DNA from: an uncultured Clostridia bacterium
Lineage (GTDB): Bacteria > Bacillota > Clostridia > TANB77 > CAG-508
DNA length: 60,769 bases
Direction of reading: 5' to 3'
NCBI GenBank assembly: GCA_947630185.1
Contig: CANRGT010000011.1
Location: 1-60,769, forward strand
The notes under the pieces are model-generated. The model saw only the letters and a program-made list of their open reading frames with translations, was not told the origin of the DNA and made no database searches. Positions 44,515-53,564 of the stretch are shown here, piece after piece. The first letter of the stretch is position 1. Every line of letters begins with the position of its first letter. The position numbers and the translations under genes were made by a program.

Positions 44515-46047
44515 ATGGTACTCGAAACAGCAAAAGATACTCTTACCTTAAACCAAGTTATTAGCCAAAAGAAAGATACTTTCATGGTAGAAGATGACTG
44601 CATTGTTCCAGATGTAAAGCCAGATATATTAAGTGTAATTAGCAGTAGTGGAACAACCTGTATTTATAAAAAAGAAATCTTAGATGGAAAAATTAGATTA
44701 GATGGATGTGTAAATACATATGTAATGTACTTGGCAGATTCTGAAGAAAATCAGGTAAGAAGCTTAAACACAAATTTAGAATTTACACAAATAATTGATG
44801 TACCAATGGCAAAAGTTGGAATGCAGTTAGATGCTAATATCATTTTAAAAGGCTTAGACTGCAAAGTGCTAAACGGCAGAAAAATCCATATTAAAGCTAT
44901 TTTAGAGGTGGAAAGCAAAGTTTCTTCAAATGAAACAGTAGAATATGTTAAGGAGATTTCTAACTTGAAAGACATTCAATTTTTGAATAGTGATTTTGAA
45001 ATCAATTCTTTAATAGGAAGTGGTACAACAAAAGTTTATGCAAAAGATACGATTATGATTGATGAAGCTGACAACTTAGTGGAAGTAATGAAAACTGACC
45101 TTAAGATTATAAACAAAGACATCAAAATTAGTTACAATAAGGTACTAATTAAGGGAGACTTGCTGACCAAAATCATTTATTTAACAGATGATAATCGTAT
45201 AAATATAAAAGAAGCCAATATACCTATTGTAGGTTTTATAGACCTTCCAAACATTAGTGAGGAGCATCTTTGTGATGTGAAATATGAAATTAAAAACATT
45301 GTAATAAAACCTAACAATGTAGAAGAACATTCTATTTATGTAGAGGCTGAGATTGAAGTATATTGTGAAGCTTATGAAAACAAAAACTTAAAAATGATAC
45401 AAGACTTATATAGCCCAACTGTAAACCTGCAATTTCATCAAAGAAAAGTAAGAATGATGCAAAAAAGAAGTACTAAAGAGCAAACATATAATGTTAGAGA
45501 AAATCAAGTGATTCCAGAAATTAGCTCTCATAAAATTTATGATGTTGAAGTATTACCAATAATTCAAAAGCAACAAGTAGGAGCAAATTCAATTAATTAT
45601 GAAGGAGACCTTGAATTAAACTTTATTTATTCTTCAAATGGTAATGCTGGAATAGATGCTAAGAAAATAACACTTCCAATCAACTTTACAATGGACTTTG
45701 ATGGAATAACACCTGATGATACCATAAATACAGTAATAGAAATTTCACAGCAAGACTTTATTATAAAACAAGACGAAAGCATAGACATAAAAATAGACTT
45801 AAGCTTTACTGCAATAAGTGAGCAAGATAGAAATATTTCAATTATAGATGAAATTGAAACACAAGAAGAAAAAGCGAAAAATGCATACAGCATGATTATT
45901 TACTTTGCAAAACCAGGAGATACTTTATGGAAAATCGCTAAAAAATTCAATAGTACAGTAGAAAATATTGCTAGGGTAAATGGAATAGAAGATGCAAATA
46001 ATTTGCAAGTAGGAAAACAATTATTTATTCCTAGATACCATGGATGA
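44515..46047 (+). CDS. SPOCS (DUF3794) and LysM domain protein
   Basis: This 510-residue protein has DUF3794/SPOCS domains (for example VEDDCIVPDVKPDILSVIS near the start and a repeated unit after residue ~160) and a C-terminal LysM domain (FAKPGDTLWKIAKKFNSTVENIARVNG, then NLQVGKQLFIP). Such proteins are found in spore coat or cortex in Clostridia and bind peptidoglycan by LysM. AGGAGGG precedes the ATG. Its end overlaps the next start by 8 bp. Confidence 0.9.
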   Translation: MVLETAKDTLTLNQVISQKKDTFMVEDDCIVPDVKPDILSVISSSGTTCIYKKEILDGKIRLDGCVNTYVMYLADSEENQVRSLNTNLEFTQIIDVPMAKVGMQLDANIILKGLDCKVLNGRKIHIKAILEVESKVSSNETVEYVKEISNLKDIQFLNSDFEINSLIGSGTTKVYAKDTIMIDEADNLVEVMKTDLKIINKDIKISYNKVLIKGDLLTKIIYLTDDNRINIKEANIPIVGFIDLPNISEEHLCDVKYEIKNIVIKPNNVEEHSIYVEAEIEVYCEAYENKNLKMIQDLYSPTVNLQFHQRKVRMMQKRSTKEQTYNVRENQVIPEISSHKIYDVEVLPIIQKQQVGANSINYEGDLELNFIYSSNGNAGIDAKKITLPINFTMDFDGITPDDTINTVIEISQQDFIIKQDESIDIKIDLSFTAISEQDRNISIIDEIETQEEKAKNAYSMIIYFAKPGDTLWKIAKKFNSTVENIARVNGIEDANNLQVGKQLFIPRYHG

Positions 46048-46822
46048 TAAAATTTATACAAGAAATAAGTGGAGGTTTAATTATCGTCCACTTAAATTTC
46101 GTACATCAAATAAATTAGCGAGAATAGGAAAATATGGAGGAAATAAATATAAAGGAACAAAAGGAAGCTATAAGCAAAACAGAAAGTATGGAACTTTTAT
46201 AAGTCTAATTGCAATACTTATAATAGCCTTCACATTTGCATATTATGCTTTAAAATCAATAGAACCAATAATGGAAAAACAATGTAAGGCAATGGCAAAA
46301 TCTATTGCCACTAAAATTTGTAATGAAGAATCTAGCAAAGTAATGGTAAATTACAAATACGAAGATTTATTAAATATCACAAAAGACGAAAGTGGAAATA
46401 TTAAAATGGTAACAACTAATATGATTACTGTTAATGAAATCATTTCAGAAATTCCAATAAGAATACAAAACCAAATTGAAAAAAGTGAAAATAACCATTT
46501 TTCAATTCCACTAGGAAGCTTTCTGGGAATCAATTTGCTATCAGGTAGGGGACCAAAAGTAAATATTAAAATGGAAGTAGCAGGAAGTTTAGATACTTCA
46601 CTTAGGTCTGAATTTATAGCTAGTGGAATAAATCAAACCATGCACAAAATTTATTTAGAAATAGAGTGTAATGTTATAATTCTAACACCTTCTCAAACGA
46701 TGGAGGAAAAAATAGTAAATCAAGTTCTATTAGCAGAGGGAGTGATAATAGGGGATATACCAAGCACTTATTATAACTTAGAAGGAATGCAATCAGATAA
46801 TTTGCTAGATATTGTGGAGTAA
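46040..46822 (+). CDS. yunB: YunB family sporulation protein
   Basis: This 260-residue protein has a basic start (~50 residues), a membrane helix (FISLIAILIIAFTFAYYALK) and the YunB-type extracytoplasmic domain with IPLGSFLGINLLSGRGPKVNI and a later INQTMHKIYLEIECNVIILTP. The overlap with the SPOCS/LysM gene means they are co-expressed. YunB is made under SigE and needed for good spore formation in Bacillus. Confidence 0.88.
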   Translation: MDDKIYTRNKWRFNYRPLKFRTSNKLARIGKYGGNKYKGTKGSYKQNRKYGTFISLIAILIIAFTFAYYALKSIEPIMEKQCKAMAKSIATKICNEESSKVMVNYKYEDLLNITKDESGNIKMVTTNMITVNEIISEIPIRIQNQIEKSENNHFSIPLGSFLGINLLSGRGPKVNIKMEVAGSLDTSLRSEFIASGINQTMHKIYLEIECNVIILTPSQTMEEKIVNQVLLAEGVIIGDIPSTYYNLEGMQSDNLLDIVE

Positions 46823-46901
46823 AATTGTTACAATTTAAAAAATAATATTTTAGTTTAATTCATTTTATTTGTAGTAATTTACAAATAAAAAAGTGTAATA
46901 T

Positions 46902-46930
46902 TTGCTATTTTAAAAATAGTATGGTATAAT
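46902..46930 (+). promoter_or_regulatory. Promoter of gene 47031
   Basis: TTGCTA (46902-46907) and TATAAT (46925-46930) lie 17 bp apart with an extended TGG before the -10. A ~95-nt leader with AAAGCTAA/TTAGCTTT type pairs follows. Confidence 0.65.
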
Positions 46931-47030
46931 TAAAGGTACGAAAGTTTGTTAGCTTTAATTTTCCAACTTTTTAAAGCTAATTTAACTTTAGTAATTAAAG
47001 TTAAATAAATTTAAAGTGAGGTTTAAAAAA

Positions 47031-47312
47031 ATGACAAAAAGAGAGGCAAAATGTGCAATAGGAATTGCACGGACAGACATAAACATGATGCTTTTTTATT
47101 TAAGGAGGCTTCGTTTTTTACTTAATGCAAAGTATCCTGAAGAGGAGCCTGTAAAATCAAGCCTTGAAATCATGAAAAATGATTTTGAAAATTGGGCAGA
47201 AAGGTTCGAAGCTGATAAAGCCGAAGCTTATGAGGCTATGATGCTAATCAGAAGCGGAGAATTCAGCCGAAAGGCTAAAAAAATCAGCAAAAAAGGCAAT
47301 GCCTATTGCTAA
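47031..47312 (+). CDS. Unknown 93-residue protein, atypical composition, CGG read as Arg
   Basis: I do not recognise this protein. It looks fully helical (residues 15-75, with LFYLRRLRFLLNAKYPEEEP as a helix turn) and ends in a Lys-rich tail. The ATG at 47031 is preferred to GTG 47016 because GTGAGG then acts as ribosome-binding site. Codons GCC, CTT, CGA, AGG and CCT make it richer in GC than its surroundings. Codon 14 (47070-47072) is CGG read in frame as Arg; skipping its C gives GGA CAG ACA TAA, so a stop at the fourth codon. It has its own promoter and terminator. Confidence 0.72.
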   Translation: MTKREAKCAIGIARTDINMMLFYLRRLRFLLNAKYPEEEPVKSSLEIMKNDFENWAERFEADKAEAYEAMMLIRSGEFSRKAKKISKKGNAYC

Positions 47313-47330
47313 TTAACTAAAAAGTTGGAG

Positions 47331-47362
47331 AGAGGAATTACTTAAAATAATTCCTTTTTTTA
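47331..47362 (+). terminator. Terminator after gene 47031
   Basis: AGGAATTA pairs with TAATTCCT around CTTAAAA, followed by TTTTTT. Confidence 0.8.
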
Positions 47363-47445
47363 TATTTTATATTATAAGATATTGCATTTTAAATACAATT
47401 TCCAAGTAAAATAAATCGCTAAAAATAATTAAAAACTTATAAAAT

Positions 47446-47474
47446 TTGACCATTAGGCTTAAAAGTGGTATAAT
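47446..47474 (+). promoter_or_regulatory. Promoter of gene 47509
   Basis: TTGACC (47446-47451) and TATAAT (47469-47474) with 17 bp between and GTGG before the -10. Confidence 0.7.
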
Positions 47475-47508
47475 AAAGTATAATTAAATAATTTAAGGAG
47501 TGATTTAA

Positions 47509-48177
47509 ATGGGATTATTTGATAAATTTAAAAAGAAAAAAGAAGAACCAACTCCAATACAAAGTCAAGAAGAAAAAGATAATATGGCAATACCAGTAAT
47601 GCAATATATAGGTAAAGATGCAAAAACATACTGTCAATTAGACTATTATTCATTATCTCCAGAAATAAGAAGACAAATGTATGATACTACTAGATTAATT
47701 GTAGACCAAAATCCAGAATTTTTACCAAGTGGACATAAAGTATATAATGCAAAAGTTTCATGGTATGGCATAGATGATTGCGAATATATAGTTGATGGAG
47801 AAGATATAGGAAGAAAATCAGACATGGAAAGTATCAGAATAGGACTCGACATGGAAAAATTTATGAATGATAGAGAATATCAAGATGTATTAATGACAGA
47901 ATTATTATCTAAGAATAGAGTAATGAGATATAAAGAGCAAGGATTACAAGATAATTCAGAACATCAATGTGGAAACTATATTGGATATGTAGATAGAAAT
48001 GAAAATGGAAAATATATTAAAAAATTTAATTTAGGAATAGGTGAGGAAGTACATGCTCTACCTGAACAAGTAAATAGAAGACAAAGATATAGAGAAAAAT
48101 TAGAAGCAGATAAACAGGCTAGAAATGCTGAAAGAGAAAGAAGAATAAGAAAATTACAAGAAGAAATGGAAAAATAA
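47509..48177 (+). CDS. Protein of unknown function, 222 residues
   Basis: I do not recognise this protein. It begins MGLFDKFKKKKEEP, a start often seen in proteins that bind membranes or partners through a basic end. The middle (residues 30-170) is a soluble domain with YCQLDYYSLSPEIRRQMYDTTRLIV. The last ~40 residues form a charged helix (REKLEADKQARNAERERRIR), probably a coiled coil. AAGGAGTG precedes the ATG. It is transcribed alone and uses host-like codons. Confidence 0.65.
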   Translation: MGLFDKFKKKKEEPTPIQSQEEKDNMAIPVMQYIGKDAKTYCQLDYYSLSPEIRRQMYDTTRLIVDQNPEFLPSGHKVYNAKVSWYGIDDCEYIVDGEDIGRKSDMESIRIGLDMEKFMNDREYQDVLMTELLSKNRVMRYKEQGLQDNSEHQCGNYIGYVDRNENGKYIKKFNLGIGEEVHALPEQVNRRQRYREKLEADKQARNAERERRIRKLQEEMEK

Positions 48178-48211
48178 ACTAATAAGTCATAAGTAAAAAA
48201 ATATATAAATA

Positions 48212-48244
48212 AAAAACCATATCAAAAAATTTGATATGGTTTTC
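48212..48244. terminator. Bidirectional terminator between gene 47509 and rpsI
   Basis: AAAACCATATCAAA pairs with TTTGATATGGTTTT; it fits both converging units. Confidence 0.85.
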
Positions 48245-48298
48245 ATATATTGTGAATTGATAAATAAATCAACTCTAAACTTATCTTTTTTTAAGCTA

Positions 48299-48703
48299 TT
48301 ATCTCTTGCTAAATTGTGGAGCTTTTCTAGCTTTCTTAAGACCATATTTCTTTCTTTCCTTCATACGAGGATCTCTTGTTAAGAAACCTGCAGATTTAAG
48401 AGCTGGTCTATATTCACTATTAGCTTCATTTAATGCTCTTGCAATACCGTGACGAACGGCACCTGCTTGACCAGTAAATCCACCACCTGTTACTGTACAA
48501 ATAACATCATATTTATCAAGAGTATTTGTAGCAACTAATGGTTGTTTAACTATAACTTTTAATACTTCTGTTCCAAAATATTCATCTAGAGCTTTTCCAT
48601 TTATAGTAATATTTCCTTTACCTTCTACTAATCTAACTCTAGCAATTGATTTTTTTCTTCTTCCTGTACCTAAAAATACAATTTTATTAGCTTTCTTTGC
48701 CAT
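48299..48703 (-). CDS. rpsI: 30S ribosomal protein S9
   Basis: This 134-residue protein is uS9, ending in the basic tail [17 protein letters not shown] that reaches the P-site tRNA. It follows rplM by one base, the usual pair. Confidence 0.96.
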   Translation of the reverse strand: MAKKANKIVFLGTGRRKKSIARVRLVEGKGNITINGKALDEYFGTEVLKVIVKQPLVATNTLDKYDVICTVTGGGFTGQAGAVRHGIARALNEANSEYRPALKSAGFLTRDPRMKERKKYGLKKARKAPQFSKR

Positions 48704-48704
48704 A

Positions 48705-49142
48705 TTATTTTACCTCCCAAACTTCAGGTTTTTGAGCTATATTTTCATGCTCGCTACCAGCATATACTCTTAATTTTTTAGCCATTTGTCTTCCAAGTTT
48801 TGTATGAGGAAGCATTCCTGTTATAGCACGAGTCATCATTTTTTCTGGACTTTTTGCTAATAAATCTCTTGCTGTAATTTCTTTCATTCCTCCAATATAA
48901 CCTGAGAAGTTTGTATAAACTTTTTGATCTAATTTCTTTCCTGTTAAAAGTACTTTACTGCAATTAATAACAATTACATGATCACCAACATCTATGTTTG
49001 TAGTATAAGTTGGTTTATGTTTTCCTCTTAATAATTTTGCAGCTTCAGCAGCTACTCTACCTAATGGTTTATCTGTAGCGTCAATTACATACCATTTGCT
49101 TTCAATTTCATTCTTTTTTACACTGTAAGTTGTATTATTCAT
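48705..49142 (-). CDS. rplM: 50S ribosomal protein L13
   Basis: This 145-residue protein is uL13 ([30 protein letters not shown] region, then [18 protein letters not shown]). GGAGGATT precedes the ATG. It forms an operon with rpsI. Confidence 0.96.
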   Translation of the reverse strand: MNNTTYSVKKNEIESKWYVIDATDKPLGRVAAEAAKLLRGKHKPTYTTNIDVGDHVIVINCSKVLLTGKKLDQKVYTNFSGYIGGMKEITARDLLAKSPEKMMTRAITGMLPHTKLGRQMAKKLRVYAGSEHENIAQKPEVWEVK

Positions 49143-49149
49143 GGTAAAT

Positions 49150-49279
49150 CAAATCCTCCATTCATTTTTCAAAACATTATCTATATGAAACTACTTTTAA
49201 GCCACCGGGGAGAAGCTAAAAAATAATTACATTCTTATACATGCTTTAATATTTTATTACAAAAACAAGTAAAAGTCAA
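49150..49279 (-). promoter_or_regulatory. rplM promoter and probable L13 leader
   Basis: On the minus strand TTGACT (49279-49274) and TAAAAT (49256-49251) are 17 bp apart. The transcript then has CTTCTCCCCGGTGGCTTAAA and AGTAGTTTCATATA stretches, which resemble the known L13 leader. The leader identity needs a covariance search. Confidence 0.55.
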
Positions 49280-49307
49280 GAAAATTTGAAAAAATATTTA
49301 AAAAAGC

Positions 49308-49515
49308 TTGACAAAAGGATAAAAAGTACAGTATAATAATTAAGTCAAAAAAAGAAGCAATCCATGCTCACCTTAACCAAAAGAGGGAAAAGGTTAAAAC
49401 ATATAGCTTATATCTTTATATGAAAAATCATATAAAAGCAATAATGAAAATATTTATTGTAAATATAGTTATAAATTAGTATGGATTGATTTTAAGAAAA
49501 ATCAATCTTTTTTTG
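49308..49515 (+). promoter_or_regulatory. infC promoter and attenuator leader (L20-type)
   Basis: TTGACA (49308-49313) and TATAAT (49332-49337) with 18 bp between. In the leader, GATTGATTTT (49484-49493) pairs with AAAAATCAATC (49497-49507) and TTTTTTT follows, a terminator before infC. GCAATCCAT near 49357 can instead pair with ATGGATTG at 49481-49488, an antiterminator. This is the layout known for L20-controlled infC-rpmI-rplT operons. Confidence 0.7.
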
Positions 49516-49604
49516 TACGCATATTTATTAAAACAGATTTTGCACAAAAATATAAAATTATAAAATATATTAAAGTGTAAAATAAAAATTTGTGGAGGTG
49601 TTTT

Positions 49605-50123
49605 ATTATAAAACAAGATTTACCAATTAATGAAGAAATAAGAGCAAGTAAAGTGCAATTAATTGATGAAAATGGAGAAAAAAAAGGCGCTATGGATATT
49701 CAAGATGCCTTAGACCTAGCATATGACAAAAAATTAGATTTAGTTATGGTATCACCAAGTCCAGATATGCCAGTTTGCAAAATTATGAATTATGGCAAAT
49801 ACAAATTTGAACAAGCAAAAAAAGAAAAAGAAGCTCGTAAAAAACAAAAAACATTTGAACTAAAAGAAATTAGAATTACACCTAATATTGAACAACATGA
49901 CTTTGAATTTAAAGCCAAAAATGCTAGAAAATTCTTAGAAGATGGCAACAAAGTAAGAATAACATTAAAATTTAGAGGAAGAGAAATGAACTACATAAAA
50001 TTAGGAGAAGAAGTTCTTCAAAAATTTACTGATGAATTAGCAGATATTTCTGTTCCAGAAAAGAAGCCAATATTAGAAGGTAAAAACATGTTTATTATAT
50101 TAGCAAAAAAAGCTGATAAATAA
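49605..50123 (+). CDS. infC: Translation initiation factor IF-3, ATT start
   Basis: This 172-residue protein is IF-3, which checks the start codon and keeps the 30S free. It has LPINEEIRASKVQLIDENGEK at the start and the C-terminal LKEIRITPNIEQHDFEFKAKNARKFLEDGNKVR. No ATG or GTG fits; ATT at 49605 lies 6-7 bp after GGAGG and gives the family N-terminus. A rare AUU start is the known way IF-3 limits its own synthesis. First gene of infC-rpmI-rplT. Confidence 0.95.
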   Translation: MIKQDLPINEEIRASKVQLIDENGEKKGAMDIQDALDLAYDKKLDLVMVSPSPDMPVCKIMNYGKYKFEQAKKEKEARKKQKTFELKEIRITPNIEQHDFEFKAKNARKFLEDGNKVRITLKFRGREMNYIKLGEEVLQKFTDELADISVPEKKPILEGKNMFIILAKKADK

Positions 50124-50229
50124 AATTAGCATAAAAACTAATTGTAAAATTAGTAATAAATGCTAATAAAAATTAGTTAAAAGCTAATAAGTAAAATAGA
50201 TTAGCATAAATTTAAAGGAGGAAAAGACT

Positions 50230-50433
50230 ATGCCAAAGTTAAAAACAAATAAAGCAGCAAAGAAAAGATATTCTTATACAGCTACAGGAAAAGTAAAAAG
50301 AACGAAATCTAATAAAAGACATCTTTTAGCTCGTAAAACAAGTAGAGCAAAATCTAGAGGAAAAGTACAAGATGCTTATGCAGATAAGACTTGCGAAGCA
50401 GGAATTAAGAGAATGTTACCATATGGTAATTAA
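50230..50433 (+). CDS. rpmI: 50S ribosomal protein L35
   Basis: This 67-residue basic protein is bL35 (MPKLKTNKAAKKRYSYTATG, ending IKRMLPYGN). AAGGAGGAAAA precedes the ATG. Confidence 0.95.
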   Translation: MPKLKTNKAAKKRYSYTATGKVKRTKSNKRHLLARKTSRAKSRGKVQDAYADKTCEAGIKRMLPYGN

Positions 50434-50525
50434 AGATTAAAAATCAAAATTAACTTGTTAGGGGAGTTAGAATTAAATTAATAAAATAAATTGCCCCGCA
50501 TAATAATTAAGGAAGGTGAAATAAA

Positions 50526-50876
50526 ATGGCAAGAGTTAAAACAGCAAGAATCAGTCGTAAAAAACATAAAAAAATATTAAAAAGAGCAGAAGGTTACTAT
50601 GGAGCAAAACATTACAGATTTAGAATGGCAAAACAAGCAGTTATGAAATCTGGAAATTATGCTTATGTTGGAAGAAAAGACAAAAAGAGTAACTTTAGAA
50701 AACTATGGATAGCAAGAATTAATGCTGCTAGCCGTTTAAATGGTTTGACATACAGCAAACTAATTAACGGATTAAAGAAAGCAAATGTTGTTATCAATAG
50801 AAAAATGCTTGCAGAAATTGCTGCTACAGATCCAAAAGCATTTGCAGAGATTGCAGAAGTAGCTAAAAAAGCTTAA
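50526..50876 (+). CDS. rplT: 50S ribosomal protein L20
   Basis: This 116-residue basic protein is bL20 ([20 protein letters not shown], then [20 protein letters not shown]). In Firmicutes it represses its own operon through the infC leader. Confidence 0.96.
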   Translation: MARVKTARISRKKHKKILKRAEGYYGAKHYRFRMAKQAVMKSGNYAYVGRKDKKSNFRKLWIARINAASRLNGLTYSKLINGLKKANVVINRKMLAEIAATDPKAFAEIAEVAKKA

Positions 50877-50907
50877 GTAAAAAATTAAATTATATTAGTA
50901 AACAAAT

Positions 50908-50941
50908 AAAAATCCCAGTAAAAAATCATGGGATTTTTTTG
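50908..50941 (+). terminator. Terminator after rplT
   Basis: AAAATCCCA pairs with TGGGATTTT followed by TTT. Confidence 0.85.
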
Positions 50942-50961
50942 TTTGAAACAACAAGTTTTTG

Positions 50962-51003
50962 GGGTACACCCATCCACAATTTTTGATTGTTATGGTGGGT
51001 GAG
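50962..51003 (+). other. GC-richer hairpin in the spacer before the cysteine desulfurase
   Basis: ACACCCATCCACAA and TTGTTATGGTGGGTG can pair across a short T-rich loop. It is the only GC-rich patch in the 380-bp spacer 50877-51255. It could be a small RNA or a riboregulator; the rest of the spacer is plain AT-rich sequence. Confidence 0.4.
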
Positions 51004-51255
51004 GTTCTTATTTTGCTTAAAAGAATATTTTAAGATTATTTGCAAATCTTGTATTTAATTAAAAAAATTTGAATATTAATAAATTTAAAAACCATATTAA
51101 ATATATAGTCCAAAATTAAAAAAAATACATATAATATATAAAATAGCAAAATAAAAGATAATAAATACCCCATAAAAATAGGGTATATAAATATTTAAAT
51201 TTAAAAGTAAATTAGACTATTATTTAAAGATGTAAAAAGAATAGAGGTAAAAGTA

Positions 51256-52389
51256 ATGAAAATTAGATATTTTGATCATGCAGCTACTACACCAGTAAGT
51301 AGTAGTGTTATGCAAGAAATGCTACCTTACTTTAATACAGAATATGGAAATGCCTCTTCATTATACAGTTTAGGAAGACAAGCAAGAAATGCCGTAGAAC
51401 AAGCAAGAAGAAGAGTGGCAAATAGTTTAGGAGCAAAACCAGAAGAAATTTATTTTACTTCTTGTGGAAGCGAAAGTGATAACTTAGCAATTAAAGGAAT
51501 AGTCTATGCAAATCAATCAAGAGGTAAGCATATTATAACTAGCAAAATAGAACATCCAGCTGTATTAAATACCTGCAAAAGACTAGAAAATCAAGGATTT
51601 GAAGTAACATATTTAGATGTAGATAAAAATGGATTTGTAAATTTACAGCAATTATTAAATTCAATTAGACCAAATACGATTTTAATTACAATTATGTTTG
51701 CCAATAATGAAATAGGAACTATTGAACCAATTGAAAAAATAGCACAAATTGCGCATGCTAATAATGTTATATTTCACACAGATGCAGTTCAAGCAATTGG
51801 AAATATTAGAATAAATGTTAAAAATCTTGGAATAGATAGTTTATCATTATCTGGCCATAAATTTTATGCACCAAAGGGAGTAGGAGCTTTATATGTAAGA
51901 GAAGGCATAAAATTTGATAGAGTTCAAGATGGTGGACATCAAGAAAAAGATAAAAGGGCAGGTACAGAAAATGTGGCAGGTATTGTAGGATTAGGAAAAG
52001 CAATAGAAGAAGTTTATGAAAATTTTGATTGGTATAATAGAAAATTAACTAATATGAGAGATTTCTTTATTAGCGAAGTAGAAAGAAATATTCCACAAGC
52101 AAAACTAAATGGGGATAGGGTAAATAGACTTCCAGGAAATGTTAATTTTTCATTTCCAAATATAAATACAAAAGAACTATTTGATGCTTTAGATGAGAAA
52201 GGAATTTGTGCATCTGCAGGTTCTGCTTGTAGTAGTGGTAATCCAATTCCTTCACACGTTTTAACTGCAATTGGAGTTCCAAGGTATTTAAATAGAGGTA
52301 GCTTAAGAGTAACTTTTGGCAAAGATAACACAAATGAAGATGTATTATATCTATTGGATAGTTTAAAAGAAATTATTTTGGACCAATAG
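51256..52389 (+). CDS. Cysteine desulfurase (NifS/IscS family)
   Basis: This 377-residue PLP enzyme removes sulfur from cysteine for Fe-S clusters or tRNA thiolation. It has YFDHAATTPVSSSV at the start, the HTDAVQAIG block, the PLP lysine in SLSGHKFYAPKGVGALY and the sulfur-carrying Cys in CASAGSACSSGN. AGAGGTAAAA precedes the ATG. No iscU or thiI lies next to it. The SSGNPIP loop is of the long type. Confidence 0.94.
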   Translation: MKIRYFDHAATTPVSSSVMQEMLPYFNTEYGNASSLYSLGRQARNAVEQARRRVANSLGAKPEEIYFTSCGSESDNLAIKGIVYANQSRGKHIITSKIEHPAVLNTCKRLENQGFEVTYLDVDKNGFVNLQQLLNSIRPNTILITIMFANNEIGTIEPIEKIAQIAHANNVIFHTDAVQAIGNIRINVKNLGIDSLSLSGHKFYAPKGVGALYVREGIKFDRVQDGGHQEKDKRAGTENVAGIVGLGKAIEEVYENFDWYNRKLTNMRDFFISEVERNIPQAKLNGDRVNRLPGNVNFSFPNINTKELFDALDEKGICASAGSACSSGNPIPSHVLTAIGVPRYLNRGSLRVTFGKDNTNEDVLYLLDSLKEIILDQ

Positions 52390-52459
52390 TAGCTAATAGA
52401 TGATATTAAATTGTTGAATATTTTATATAAAATATAGTTTACTGAAATATTCAAAAAAT

Positions 52460-52496
52460 ATCAAAAGATACTAGATTTTTTCTAGTATCTTTTGAT
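52460..52496. terminator. Bidirectional terminator after the cysteine desulfurase
   Basis: ATCAAAAGATACTAGA (52460-52475) is an exact reverse complement of 52481-52496, with T-rich loop. Confidence 0.85.
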
Positions 52497-52528
52497 ATAA
52501 TCATTTTAACCTATAAGTAAAAATAAAA

Positions 52529-52744
52529 TTATTTGTCTTTGCTATCTGGAATATACTCGAGTAAATCAGAAATTTCACAATTAAATACTCGACAAATATT
52601 GTTCAATTGGCTAATGTCTACTCTTTTAGTTTCCTCATAATACATTTTAGAAACAGTAGCAGGTCTTATGTGAGCAAGCTCTGCTAAAGCCTTTTGAGTC
52701 ATTTTATTCTTACCAAGTAAATCAGATAATTTTATTTTAATCAT
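52529..52744 (-). CDS. Small XRE family regulator
   Basis: This 71-residue protein is a single helix-turn-helix of the YozG kind (KMTQKALAELAHIRPATVSKMY, then NICRVFNCEISDLLEY). The start at 52744 follows GGAAGGAGAAA. It is divergent from the following small gene; the TACGAC/GTCGTA repeat between them is a likely self-operator. Confidence 0.85.
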   Translation of the reverse strand: MIKIKLSDLLGKNKMTQKALAELAHIRPATVSKMYYEETKRVDISQLNNICRVFNCEISDLLEYIPDSKDK

Positions 52745-52761
52745 GCAGTTTCTCCTTCCGT

Positions 52762-52786
52762 TACGACTTTGACGAATTTTGTCGTA
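52762..52786. promoter_or_regulatory. Inverted repeat operator candidate between divergent genes
   Basis: TACGAC (52762-52767) and GTCGTA (52781-52786) are separated by 13 bp. A third half-site-like TTTGTC follows. It is placed between the XRE gene and the plus-strand gene. Confidence 0.5.
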
Positions 52787-52907
52787 TTTTGTCTTATACT
52801 TGTATTTTATCATGAGAAGTATTAAAATTACATATAATACGCTGAACTTAACTATAGTAGTAATAAAAAGCGACATTAAAGTAACAAACGAAGAAAGAGG
52901 TGTAGAT

Positions 52908-53129
52908 ATGATGATATTTAAACAAAAAAAGAATTATTCAGCAGGTAACAAAGATTGGAAAGAAAAAAATAAAAAATATTTGAACCAATTACAGAAATTC
53001 TTTGATGCTGTAGACAAAATAGAAGATATAGATTTAAGAAAAAGTATAATTACGCAAGTTTTAAAATGTGATATGATTTTAACAGAATTAGCTCAAAAAG
53101 AGATTGAGAAGTACAAAAATAATGTATAG
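52908..53129 (+). CDS. Small helical protein of unknown function
   Basis: This 73-residue protein is charged and probably helical (WKEKNKKYLNQLQKFFDAVDKIEDID). I do not recognise it. The start at 52908 follows AGAGGTG. It is divergent from the XRE regulator and 50 bp before the TauE/SafE pair, so it may belong to the same unit. Confidence 0.6.
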   Translation: MMIFKQKKNYSAGNKDWKEKNKKYLNQLQKFFDAVDKIEDIDLRKSIITQVLKCDMILTELAQKEIEKYKNNV

Positions 53130-53179
53130 AATTTAGAATAAAAGAAAATACTAATAAAAATGAAACATGTGAGGCAAAA

Positions 53180-53530
53180 ATGTTTAAAAAAGTATTAGTA
53201 GGTTTTATAGCAGGAATAATTTGTGGGTTATTTACTGCAGGTGGAGGACTTATTTTAGTTCCTGTGTTTTTGTATGTTTTAAAAATGGAACCAAAGCAAG
53301 CAAGAGCAACCTCTCTTTTTTGCATACTTCCAATGGTAATTGTTACTGCTATTTTTTATGGAACACATAACTTTATAAATTGGAAAACTGGTATATTGTG
53401 TGCTATTGGAGGAATAATAGGAGGGGCTGTAGGTGCTAAAATTCTAAACAAAATACATGACAAATATTTAAAGGCAATTTTTATTTTTTTTCTGATTTAT
53501 GCAGGAGCGAATATGATATTTAAAACATAG
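53180..53530 (+). CDS. TauE/SafE family half-size transporter, first of a pair
   Basis: This 116-residue protein has four membrane segments and the TauE/SafE motif GFIAGIICGLFTAGGGLILVPVFLY-like start, then ATSLFCILPMVIVTA. Full TauE/SafE proteins have two such halves; here each half is a gene. The family exports sulfite or other organic anions. It lies 34 bp before its partner. Confidence 0.85.
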   Translation: MFKKVLVGFIAGIICGLFTAGGGLILVPVFLYVLKMEPKQARATSLFCILPMVIVTAIFYGTHNFINWKTGILCAIGGIIGGAVGAKILNKIHDKYLKAIFIFFLIYAGANMIFKT

Positions 53531-53564
53531 TGTTAAAAAATATATGTTTCTAGGATGTGAAAAT

